Assembly: GCA_947359465.1 (NCBI GenBank)
Contig: OX375873.1
Coordinates: forward strand, 134,618,899-134,682,898
From: Metellina segmentata
Taxonomy: Eukaryota > Arthropoda > Arachnida > Araneae > Tetragnathidae
Direction: 5' to 3'
Length of the DNA: 64,000 nt
Made by a program: the position numbers and the translations under genes
Shown here: positions 15,001 through 28,100 of the stretch, in pieces
Layout of the letters: each line of letters opens with the position of its first letter
How positions within the stretch are numbered: the stretch's first letter is position 1
The notes under the pieces: model-generated
What the model saw: the letters and a program-made list of their open reading frames with translations, nothing else
Database searches by the model: none
What the model was told of the DNA's origin: nothing

Positions 15001-18000
15001 AGGTTATCACCATCAGCTTGGTAAGCTACAAGTAGATAAATTTGCTGGAGACTTGAAAAGGTATCTGACAAGAAGAATAGGATTTGAAGCTGTAATGCGA
15101 ATTAGGTGTACTAGAGGTAAGCTATAATTTAGCTCTTTTTAGTTATACTAGGATATACTTTATAACAACCCTGAAGGGATGATCTTTGATGGGACATTAA
15201 ATTTGAACTTTTCTACTTTGATATTCTCATATTTGCATGCATGTCCATTACTTGACATTGCCTGTCTAGTGTTTGGTACAGCATAGTCAAACATGGCCCT
15301 GAGCCATTATCCCCCCCTCCAAACATTTAACCATGAATACATTCTTTAACAATACTGTTAGTGGTGTTTGCTGTAATTTGCTTGCAGTGCTTAACTGGGA
15401 GCATAAGATTTCTGAGAAATATAACCATCCTAAAACTATTTAATTATTTGATAACATTTTAAATTTTAAGTCAAGAATTAATTCTTCCAGAATTGTTAAT
15501 TTTCAATGTAATGTGGAGATTGAAAGTGCTGAATTGAAGAATTTGTTAATTTAATGCAAAAGTCATCCCTTGGTATTGAGACTTGTCGTTTGTGAATTAG
15601 AAAATAAAGGTGCGACCAATGATTCTGATATTAGTCCATCAAAAAAGCATACTTGCCAACCTTTGCGGATTATCCGTAATTTTTACGGATTTCCACTTAA
15701 TTTTACTGATTTATGGATGGGTCTGCCTTTTTTACAGATTTTTAATATTACAATCGAGCAATCAAAATACAGTGATCTCTCACTTATACACGCTCTCGTT
15801 TATGCGCGTTTTTCAGTTATACGCGTTTTTTTCGCGGTCCCGGCCATGAATATAGGAAAACAATGATAACTCTTATTCATTTATACGCCACAATAAAAAA
15901 GCAGCTCTCACTTATGCGCGTCGCAAAAAAATTTTCATTTAAAAAATTAGGTTCCTCAAGTCAGGTGTTGCTTCTCGCAAGAACTTTTCCTTGTTTGTTC
16001 TGCTTCTAGGAATGCATTCCCTCGCCCTTCCCCTATCGTTCGGATTACCGGAACACATTTCTTTACCAAATACACGGGTGTACCGGAGGGGTCTTGTGAC
16101 TGACGTCAGTGAAAGTCGCATTTATACAGCAGACAATTAGAGTGGTTAGTACGGTACGTAGCACGTGGCATTGTTCGCTAACGAAAGAACCTTCTTTGGA
16201 GTTTGGGTTAGATGGTTGCGTTTTAAAATGCCAAAACCAACAAAATTGTCGCTTTTGTTTAAAATGGATGTTATAAAAAAATTCGAAGAAAATTCTTGCA
16301 ACTAGAAAAAAGTTTTTGCGGAGCATTTTAATGTTCCAGAATCGACATTGAGAGGGATTTTAAAAAATCGGGAGGAGATTATAGTCGCTCATCGAGAATG
16401 TGGAATTCAGTCGAAGAAAAGAAGCAAAATTCAAGGTGAAAAGTTCGAAGAATTTGAGAAAGTTTTGTTGCTATGGTTTAAAGAAGCTTGTGCCTCAAAC
16501 ATTCCTGTTAACGTTGAGCTTCTAAGGGAGAAGGCCGAACAATTGTCAAAGAGTTTTTAAATAGAAAATTTTTCTGCATCATATGGATGAATTGAAAAAT
16601 TCAAAAATAGGTATGGCTAGGCAACTCGTGTCCTTTCTGGGGAAAGTGCGAGTGTCAATGAAGAAACCGTAGAACAATGGAAAGAAGCCGGAACGGATAC
16701 GAACCGAAAAGCATCTACAATTGTGACGAAACTGGACTTTTTTATAAACTAATGCCCGACAGAACCTTAACATTCAAGGGAGAACCATGCCATGGTGGGA
16801 AAAAAAGTAAAGAAAGACTAACTGCCTTGCTGTGTTGCAACGCTGATGGTTCAGAAAAATTCCCGCCATTGGTCATTGGCAGATAAAAAAAAACTCCCTG
16901 TTTTAAGAACGTGAAGAAGCTTCCTTGCGACTACACTAGCAACAAAACAGCGTGGATGACATCGCACATTTTCTTGGATTTCCTTCAAAAATTCGACAGG
17001 AAAATGCAAAAAGAAAAATGGAAAGTCCTGCTCACCCACAAGATCTTACAACTTTCAATAACACGAAAGTTGTGCTTTTTCCTGCAAATTGCACTAGCAA
17101 GATTCAACCTTTGGATCTGAGTGTCATTCGTTGTGTGAAAGTGTACTACAGAAAAACTTTAATCCGTCGACTTCTAGCTGCGTCAGAAACAAAGCGTGCA
17201 TTAAAAGACGAATTGAAGCAAATTACCGTCCTTGATGCATTTCATATGTTGTGTTCATCATGGAGAAACGTTACTGACAAGTGCATTAAAAGCTGCTTTA
17301 AGAAAGTAGGATTTTCGTTTCTAGCAGAAAATGAATGTGATGAGCCAGAAAATGAAAGTGAAAATTGTGAAAATGACATAAACCAAGAAGATTGGCATAT
17401 TGTATCAGATGGACTCGCTACGTGCACTACTTTCAACGACTTCGTTGATGTAGATGAAAGCATTTCCATTTCCTTTGTGTTCTTAAAAAATAGTAAAGGG
17501 AAGTTACTATTATACACGGAAACTTGTATTTACATTTTGAAACTACGTAACCTTATTTCCATTTTTCTGTAGTACTATATACATAGTATTAATTAACAAT
17601 ATACTGTGTACACTGTATTGATTTTTCACTTTTAAGCTCCTTTTTGTGGTTTTTCACTTATGCGCGTTTTTCACTTATACGCGTTTTGTTCGCTGTCCCC
17701 AACCCCCGCGCATAAGTGAGAGATCACTGTACATCATTTTCTGCAATCATCCACTAAAATTTTACATCAGGATTTGAGTGCAAAGGCAAAGAAATGGATG
17801 AGTTAGAAAAGGAGCTTTGTTGTCTTCCAGCTGGAAGATTTATCTGTGATCATAGGACATAACCATATTGATGTGCAGTGGGTTGAAGTAGGTAAAATTA
17901 GAAGTGCTGATGGACTTCTAAAATTTGCTAGATTGGCCAAAATTATGCTTTCTATTCTGCGTATCCCCCATTCCAATGCAGAGTATCAGAAAATCTTCAG

Positions 18001-21000
18001 CCTCATCAAAATGAACCAAATTGAATACCATTCCCTCATTTCTTACAAAACATTGGAAAGTTTGTTGGTGTTGAAGACACAAAACCCCAAACCTTGTTTT
18101 GAGCAGAAATTCAGTGCATAATTATTAAAGACCAATAAAGCTACTCCAGCTTCATTAAATTTTTTTACAACCCCCTCTTCTGGATAAAACACTAAATGAA
18201 ACAACTTTGTGAATAAAACATTTATTTCTTTCATCTACTTGTGTAATTAAGCTTTATGAACACACCAATGATTTGCAATCATGACACAAGTTTAAGTGGT
18301 ATGTAACATATAGCAATGTGTAGGTAGTCATAAAGTGAATATGTTTCTTTACAGTGGATGTGTTCAGTTTGGTATTAAAACACTACTGCTTTTCAATGTT
18401 TTTGTAGTTGATAAAAATGTGAAATTTTACTTATGCATTTTTAAATACAAATAATGCTAGTTATTGTGACATATACATATATTTCTAATACACATTAATT
18501 CAGATTGTATTTTATGGCTAGGGGCATTCGTGAGCGCAAAAGAGTTGCTTATGCACAGTTTTCAAAGTTGGCAAGTATGAAAAAGCAAAAAGCATTTGTG
18601 ATAGAATCTTATACCAGGGTTCCCACGGTCCTTGAATTTTTTTTCCCTAACTAGGGGCCCTTGAAAGTCCTTGCAAAATTACGGAACTTAGTGAAAATTA
18701 CCTTCTGGAAATGTCAAAAAAACCTCTGGTCTAATTATCTCTGGTCATTAAGACGGCCATCTTGTTATGTCCGCCACATCATGACGTATCACGGCCGCTA
18801 AATAACAGCACCGCTTTCTTAGGAAACCGTAGCTTTAGTAGTCACATTTAAGGTATCCTTCTGTTGTAAAATTTTCTGCAGATTATAAATCCGTTGAAAT
18901 TTTCATTATCTTTAACGATCACAAAGATAGAAACTTAGACTAGAAAATAAAAAAGCCCTTACACCATTAAAAACTTTTGATTTGTTTTGTTTCTCAAACA
19001 AAATAAACCATGACAGCTGTCTGTTGTAGGCAGTGGATGACAACAAAATGGAGATCGTGTGGTGTAGATCGAACCATGTGTGCAAGCTCCCTTACTCTTC
19101 GTACACCCAAAAGAATTTATCATGTGATATTTTATCACATGACCCAAGTCGAAATGTGTGCAAGTAACCTGATAGTTAACATTGAGACAAGAAGCCCACT
19201 TTGCATAAAAGAAAAGAAAATCAAAGTTATAACCAAAATTGATGACAACCTTTCTTTTTTTGATTATCAATAGTTTGAAATTTTTTATTATTTTTATTTT
19301 ACTAAAAATTTTTCTCTTTAATTGACAACTTTTTTGTATGTCTTGTTTTACGTCTTTATAAAAAATTTTAGGTCCTTGAATATATATATTTTTTTATTGG
19401 TTTTGAAAAGTCCTTGAAATTATTTTGGATAAAGGTGTGGGAACCATGTATACCACTATAGTGATAATAATTGCGATATTACATTTATATGATGGCTAAA
19501 TACTTGAAGTACAAATCAAGTTATTAGTTTTTAGATTTATGCTTATTAATATTCAATTATAGAAAAGTTACAAATGACATAAGTTAGTTTTTGCATGAAA
19601 TCACCAGTTAGCAATGTGTTAGAAAAACATTTTTAGATTTTCCTTGGATATTTAAAATTGAAATGAATAAATTTAAATTAATTCCTTCAAAACTCAATGA
19701 CTTGTGTTTCTTATTTTAGGTTTAGCAATTCACACTTTCCACGGTAACTTTTTCGTGCGGTCTACTGATTTGCTTTCTTTGCCAAATGTCAATCCGGACA
19801 CAGGATATGGTATGCAGATAGCCATAGAAGAAAATCTAGCAGAGTATAATACAGTTTGTTTTCAAGCAGCTGTTCTCTACACATCTAGTAAAGGTAAATA
19901 TCTGCTGCTCCGAGAATTTTCAAGTTAACTAGTTTGTTCAAAGCTGTATGTATTTTTAGATTGTATGAAAAATTCTTAACTGCCTTTCGAACCAGCTTTC
20001 CATATGAAGTCTGAATTAAATTGTGCAAACTGTACTGGCTATAATTGTGCATGTGGTAATATATTTTTTCATAATGCATGCACTTATCTAGATATTGAAA
20101 ACAACCTTTCCAGTATGAAATATCTGTTCTTAAATTCACTACAAACCGTTTAAACTGTACATTTGAAGGTACAGAGTAATCGCAATACTTGAGAGTTGCT
20201 GTAAGTTTTCATCTTATTTCAGCTCATTGAATGAAAACAAGTCTTTCAGGCTGAAATTGGCAATGTTTAAAATGTTGTGCTAAGAGATAAAAATATGCAC
20301 AATGCTGAATAACCAATGTCTGTTAGATAAGCTAAAAGTATGTTAAATTTAGATATTTCAATTTCCAAAACAAAGTACATTTGGAACTCTTATTTTATAA
20401 TAATCTGAATTATTCCAGTGAACTTGAGAGTGTGCTGAGTGCTTACTTTTTGTTTTCTTGATTAATTTCTCTTGGGTCGAGGTAGCCCATTTGGAAGCGG
20501 ACAGAAGGTTGCGAGTTTGAAACTCTCCGACCAAAGACCATTGAGTATGCAGGTTGGTGCTTGTCAAATCTGTTGTGGCCTCAAATGTTTGCACGTTGGT
20601 GTGGAAGTCTGGAGATGAGGTACCAGGTCAGGTGTTGACCGCATCATCTGACTGTTTAAAAATGACAAGGTGTTATCCTCAAATCTTTCCCTTCAGGGAT
20701 TGAGGGCTGCAGTAACCCGGTTGTAAGAGTAACGAATTAGGAAATCAGAGGGTTATGTGTTCTAATCCAACCAAACCATCGTGTACAAAGGGGACTGTTT
20801 CCTGTTAAATCTGTTGTTTTCCGTTAAATTTGCATTTTTTGTTTAAAGTACCTTAATCTACCCCCTTGCGAATTTGGCGTTTGCAATAGCAAAATAGTAG
20901 ATATATAAATTTAGGAACAATTTTTAAAAAAGGAAAAAAAAACCCTTTTAATACAAAATGCTACAAATTTTACTTGCAAAATCTTCTAATTTTTCTTTGT

Positions 21001-22062
21001 GTTTTTTAGTCTGAATATGTCCTTTATTTTGCGGTGTTTCATTAATTGGTCCAGGTTTAACATCTTGTCTCTATATTAAAAAAAAGTTGTTGCAGGATTG
21101 AAAACTGTGTTGCTTAGCTCGATTCTTAACTGGTTTCCCGAGAAAGTATGCATCAGAAAAACATGAAATTAACATGGTTTGTTCTTCGTGTTCCCTGGAC
21201 AATTGTGAAGATTTTTTTTCCCAATGCAGCTATTAGTTAGGTTTTATTAAGTGTCTAAGTTGAAAAAGCAAAACTTCTACCCTGAGTTAGCAAAACACAT
21301 ACAATTTTTCAGTCTTCAGCTGTGAGTTTAAAAAAAAAAAAGAGTACCTCTAAACGTGAATTTTTGCAGCTCGTTGAGTTTTTTTTTAGAAATTTCAATT
21401 TAGTTCCTGATAATATTTTTTTGAAATTCTGAAAAAATTTAGACATTTTTGTTACTTTTTTTTTTAATTGTCATATTTATATCTTATTACTGTTAGTTTT
21501 TAAATGTGAAAACATCGCAGTATACCAAAGAATGTACTCTTACTTACAGTAGCATTACTTTTGAAATGGGTTAATAAATAAATTTGATGCAATCAAAAGT
21601 TGGTCATACAAATTTCGGAATATTGGGATATTTTCGCTACTTTTTGTTAAAACTGGCATATCTACAGCTTCTAATTTTGAAAACATCACTGAATACTTTA
21701 GATTGTACTTTTTCTTATGGTACAATTATTTTTAAAATTGATTTGGTTTTAAGTTAAATTGGTTGGTGAGCGTAAACGAAGAGGTGGCAGAGCCCCCTAG
21801 TACTTTAAAAATTGTCTGAAAGATTTTAAAAAGTGAGAAAAACAAAAAAAACGTAGCAGAAAGTCCGGATTTTGTACAATTCCTTTCTTTTTGGACGTCC
21901 GGATTTCGGACTTTGTACTGCACTTTAATTTCACAAAATAGCTATTAAATCAGCATTCTGTGAGATTAAATTTGAATATTTTCAGCATATTTCCATGATT
22001 TTAAGCTTATGTTAACTTTATAAATATGCATGCAATTTAGAAATGGAGGTGTAAGGAATATT

Positions 22063-22134
<72 letters not shown>

Positions 22135-25100
22135 AATAAAATAAAATGTGTGTATAGGTGAAAGAAGAATCAGAGTCCATACTCTCAGTTTGCCTGTGGT
22201 GTCATTGCTTCAAGATGTGCTAGGAGGAGCTGACCAGGAAACTATAATTGGGCTGGTTGCAAAAATGGGTAAGACATCTGATATTTTTGAAACTTTTGAT
22301 GGTTTATTTTATTATGAATTGAGAATTTCAGTTTGTAATTAATCTTAGATTCGCATGTTCCTATTTGCTGTTAAGCGGCCATTAAGGCTAAGTATTTAAT
22401 GTTTCCATTGCTGTAACTGAATTTTTGGAATCTGAGCACATTATGGTCATTGTGATTCTGAATCCACTTAGAGGTGTAATCCTGAATCTTATTTATCAAA
22501 AATAAAACTTAACTACAGCTTCTAGGACCTTCTCTTTTCATCCAAGAGTCAACTTTGTATGGTACTGCTACTGTACATGATTTGTATGTTTATCTTGAAT
22601 ACGGTAGACTCCTTAAAACATATTCGCTACCAACTTAGTGGATTTTATGCTCTGATCTTTTTGTGTACTAATACAGGGTTCGCACACTCCTTAAGAACTC
22701 TTAAAATGGATTTTCGTTTTTAAGCAGTCTTAAAACTCCTAATTTTTATGTGCTACTCCTTAAAAACTCCTTAATTTTTTTCCTCGCCGTTTCAATTTTG
22801 AAATGCGATACGTTCCTCCGAAATAATGGATTCCAAAACGTACCGCTTCAATTGGAACAGGATACTTCACGTTGCTTGCGGTGTATTGGCAGCAAGTCTG
22901 AAATTTTCCCACGAGAAAAGGCTATAATCATTAAGGCATCATGTAGCGAATCACGGCCACATGCATGTCCGACCCCTCTTACCTGACGGTCAATAGGGTC
23001 GAACAAGAGGAGGACCCCCTTCTAGAATGTTAGTCGCTGACAGATCGTAAATAGTGATCGTTAAATATTCAAGGAGCGTTGCGAACGTATTGAAAATCGC
23101 CATCTGTTATCATCGAAGTTGATTATTACAAATTCTTGAATTTCTTTAGTGAAAGCGATAGTTTACTTGTTAAGTAGACAAAATATTATCGCATTTGATT
23201 TATTTTGAATTTAATTCAACATTAAATCTCCATATGAGAGTAGCATTGAGAATGTATTAAAAATCGTAATCTGTTATAATCGAAGTGGATTATTTCATAC
23301 TGGAAGTTAAAAAATAATTTATAACAAAAATAATTGCGGATTTCATTAATTTCTGTCTGAAATCTGTCGTTTGTATTTATTCGTAGAATACAATAAAAAA
23401 TCTCAGCACAGTAATGTCCCGTATTTCGAATTTTTCCGCATTTCAAACTTTTCCGCATTTTAAACTTTTTTTAATTTTGAACTTTTTTGGATTTTGAACT
23501 TTATTTTTACAAATTTTGAACTTTTCCGGATTTTAAACTTTTTTGGGTTTTGAACTTTTTTGACTTTTGAACTTTTCTGGATTTTGATTCGGATTTTGAA
23601 CTTTTCCGGATTTCAAACTTTTCCATATTTTGGATTTTTTATTTGAAATTTTTTTGGATTTTTCCAGATTTTGGACTGCACATTTTTAGATTTCGGACTT
23701 TCCCAGATTTTGCACTGGATTTCTGACTATTTGCCTCTTTTATTTTTTTTCCAAAAAAAACCTTAAACAAAACCAACCTTGTGAATTTTGGGTTTGCAAT
23801 AGTAAAATAGCATATATATAAATAAGAATAATTTTTAAAAAGGAAAAAAAAGAACCTTTTGAAAAAATGCAACACATTTTACTTGCAAATCTTCTAATTT
23901 TTGTGTGTGGTAGTTTCTTTGAACATGTCCGTTATTTTGCGTTATTTCATCAATTAGGTTCAGGTTTAACTTGTTCTTAACAAATTGTCAGAACATTGTA
24001 AAAAAAGTGTGAAAAACAAAAAAAACGCCAGTTTGCAAAACGACCGGATTTTGGACAATTCCGGATTTTGGAGTCCGGATTTGGGACTTTGTAGTGTATA
24101 ACTTCATCCTAAAAATATTTAATTGATATTTTATTTTGAAAAATTCTATGTATTGAAAAGAAATATGCTTGGATTTCTATTATTGTGAGTTTTAGCTGGG
24201 ATTTCAGATAAATATGTACTTAAAACTGAGAAACATTATACTGAGATTTCACTGTATAAGAACTGTTTACAGCAGGATCCTAGATAAAACAGCTCCAGCA
24301 AGCAGGGGGGAAAGAACTTGTGTTGAGTTGAAATATCAAAGTATAATTTTATTGTTTTGAGTAATTAATAATGTAGTATTAAGTGGAACTAAGTTCTTAA
24401 AAGTATTGAAACATTTTTTTTTTTTTTTTTACACTTGAAAATGTGTGTATAAATTTTAGAGTCCTTAAAACTTTCGAAAGAACTCATTAAATACTCCTTA
24501 ATTTTTGTATTCAAAATTCTGTATGAACCCTGTAATAATATTCTAATATATATGGGGATAGTTTGAAGATATATGGAGTTCAAAATTAACTCCTATGGTG
24601 TCTTTATTGATTGCTGTTTGTAAAACCTTTGTTGTCTGGGTCCTTTGACTTTTTCTAAAGATTATGAGGCTCTTGGATAAAAACCAAATGGTGATTAGTG
24701 ATTGCAAAATAGTAATTATATTCATTAAATAAATGTTATATTTCGTGCTAAATGCTGCAGAGTTCAAGATTCGGAAAAGTGATCCATTAAATAGAGAAAT
24801 TTAGCATATGTATGAAATTTAGCTATATGAAAACTCTAAATTTCTAGCAAAACCCAGAACCAATTTAGAGACATTGTACTGGAATTATCCAGGTGACAAT
24901 TCTTTTTTTTTTGCAGCTGTGGACCGCAGCGTGACTTCTTCGCTGTCCGATGCTAGAGACGCATTAATTAACGTGTGCCTCGATGTGCTCGGAGTCTACA
25001 AAACAACCATGTCTGGTCAAGTGGCTGGTGCTCTGATGTCTCCGTACTCAACACGTCTCTTACCCTTGTTCATCCTAGCCTTGCTGAAACATGTAATTAA

Positions 25101-28100
25101 AAATTTCACAACTGCTTATCAGTAATGTCCATGTGCTTCATTACTACTAGTTTTCTGTTCAATTCTAGATTATATGAAAGTAAAAGTGGTAAAATGTATG
25201 CATGCTTGTTGTACAACTGTAGTCAAGGCCATATTGGTGCTTTTATATTCATTATGCTTATTTCTTACCAGATTGTAGCCTTTTTCTCCTGTCCTCGGGG
25301 GATCTTTTTGCTTAGTTACGTTGTCCATTCAAAATAATTTAAAATTAAAGCGTCAGTGGTTTAAAGAATAAGTTTTATCAGATTTGTGAGAATTATTTCA
25401 GTGTTTTTACATTAGATCTATTGTACAAAAAAAATCATTACAAAATAATTTACTTTTTAAAAAGTATACTTATATAAGGTTATTTTGAATTGCCTGCAAA
25501 AGTAGTATTTGCTTTGATGTCTTCATAATAAATTACTTAGAATATGTATTTTTATATTTATTAATTGGTTTAAAAAAAATCAACTTGATGGGAAATGCTT
25601 AAAAAAATAACGTGTATTATTATGCTGTACATATCGTTTACTTTCTTGAAAAATTATTTATGTTTCAAAACTGTTGTCATTTGTATCATAGTAAAGTGTT
25701 ATTTTTTACTACAGGTGGCCTTTAGAACAGGTGTTAGCACCAAACTTGATGATCGGGTCTTTGCAATGGAGCGTATGAAAGCATTGCCTCTTCAGTATTT
25801 GATGAAGTTTATTTATCCAACATTATATCCTGTGCATGCTTTGGATGAGAAGGTATTAGTCATTTGAAATACAATTCTCCGTTTTTCAATGCTGTGAAAT
25901 CTTTTAAATGCAATGATTGTTTCTTTATATAATGTTTCGATTTTACATCTCCATCTTTCTACAGTTAACATTTTTCTTGCAAGCTCATTTTCTGGCCATG
26001 TGTACCAAGAACAGGACAGGTTATAACTTGTCCCATTTTTGGTACAAAATTAATAAGTTTATCCCATACAAATCCTTATCTTCCTTGCATAAATACTATC
26101 CTTATCTCCTGTTATATACATGTTCTCCTTATATAATATCCTCCTTACCTGTATAAATACAAATAGTACAGTTAAGTACAGTTTGATAAATAAAAAATAT
26201 CTAATAATATCTATATAAGAGCAAATATTGAAACTAGAAAATTCTCATTATAAAACAAGTTTATTTCATATTAAAAATGTACAAAATCGTATATACTTTG
26301 TCTGAAAATAAGTCTTGTATACTGAAAACTGTGCATACTCAGATGCCAACTCCTACGAATTCTCCGTAGTTTCTATATGGAAGTGAATCGGGTACTACGG
26401 ATTACAGAATCAATGAAATTTTCTATGGAAAAATTCAATTGATTGTTTTTCCTTTCTGAATCATCCATAGTTATGAATTGACGCAAAAACTCGGCTTGAT
26501 TGCTGTATAACTTTACCAAACACTCCATTGAAACATCCTCACAACGCTGTTTTTGTTCCATTGTGAGCAATCGCGGCACCCATCTTGGGCACAGCTTTAT
26601 CATGTCGACATTTTCAGTTAATATTTGATGTACAGCATTTTATAAAAGGCCTATCATATCTGCTAGCTCGCTCACTTTCAGTCGACAGACATCCAATACC
26701 ATTTTTTTGAATTTTCTTTACCATTTCTGTTGTGGTCACCTCATTGGATCGACCACTGTGATGTTCGTCTCAGCAGCTCGTTTGAACTCTTGACACCCAT
26801 TATTTTACTGCTGTAAACGAAGGAGCAGTCTTCCCCAGAGTAGAATCTTGCTCCGCTTTGATATTGGTTGAACTGAGGCCTTTCAAAGGAAAGTATTGTA
26901 TCACATAACAGTGACCAATTTTTTCCATGTTTGCAAATGCACTGAGAGTGTTCACTGTTGATGACTGTCAAACAAATACTAAACAACGTAGTGTCGCCAA
27001 ATTTCAAACTTAAGCTTTATAAGGTTGGCACTTTCTACCATAGTCATTTTTTTTTCAAACAACAACCACCATCGATATGTCAGGTTGGATACTTCTGGGA
27101 CAACCCTCGTGCCTTACTAATTATAAATAATAAAATGTGTTGCATATATGTTTCAAATTTTTAATTAAATATATGAATTAATGATATATACGTGTTATTA
27201 AAGCCGATAACTTAAATTTTTACTTGACTGCTGAAAAATTCTTAAAACTACAGATTTTTTCCTTTGAATACTACTGAAAACTTTCATCCCAAGTTTGCAT
27301 CTCTACTTACTGCAGGGAATGGGTTGAATTTAAAGTAATGATTTCCCCCAAAGACAATGATTGTGGAGTTTGTCACGAGACTTCATTTTGTCTAGATAAG
27401 GACAGTAATTAAATTTGTCCTGTGAGCAATTTTACAGAAGTATTGACTTGTTTTAAATTTGAGAGTATTTTGAAAATTGTTACCTGTCATTTCAGAATGC
27501 CATTCACCAAGATGATGATGCAATAATCCCTCAGCCTGTTATTCTACAGTTATCTAGTGAGAAGATTGATCGTCATGGAGCTTATATATTAGACACATTT
27601 GATGTGTTGTACCTCTTCATTGGTCGAGCTATAAGTGACCAATTCTGCACAAGTGTGCTCAATGTACCTAACTTTAGTGCCATTCCAGAGGATTTGGTGA
27701 GTACATGCAGCTTTAAATGCACACACCTATTTTCTTATAACTCTGTGTCTTTCTATAAGTAACGATATGGAAGATTGTAACCAAATAAACAGTATGCAGA
27801 CCTCCCAGAAGCGACTATTTTTAAGGCAAGGCGACTATGGCGACTTTTTTCAGAAAATTAACATTGAAAAACGTCAAAAGCAACTATTTTTGGGGGAAAA
27901 GGCAACTATTTTAATTGCACAGCGACTTTTTCTTAGAAACTCGATATTTGCGCTACATTTATCAATTTATGATCGTTCAGTATCATCGAGGCATAATAAT
28001 CGATTATAGCCGTGCATGAATATTAGAGCAAATTAATATAATACGGACAATCAATTTTTACTATTTTCTGCGATATTTTGTGACAGTTCTTTTTGTGGGG

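Larger units (their letters stand above)
15649..18578 (+). mobile_element. deleted hAT element split by a Tigger
   Basis: The ends are ATACTTGCCAAC and GTTGGCAAGTAT. The flanks AAAAAAGC and GAAAAAGC form a 7/8 match 8-bp duplication, typical of hAT. The right part (17846-18121) encodes the hAT dimerisation segment: [20 protein letters not shown] and [15 protein letters not shown]. An uninterrupted copy lies at 56091-56931. The N-terminal and catalytic parts are absent in both copies. Confidence 0.85.
22674..24532. mobile_element. TIR element, CAGGGTTCGCAC type
   Basis: It begins CAGGGTTCGCACACTCCTTA and ends TTCTGTATGAACCCTG, with TAATA on both sides. CTCCTTAAAAACTCCTTAA words iterate at both ends. 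Element D copy 2 is nested in it. It fills most of one Sec24 intron. Confidence 0.72.

Noticed and set aside
18540..18600. A separate gene after the hAT element
   Set aside because: Only short frames are present, and the sequence is the element end plus its flank.
26340..27306. A hAT-like element bounded by AGATGCCAACTC and GTTTGCATCT
   Set aside because: The ends match weakly and no target duplication is present; only the mariner fragment inside is supported.
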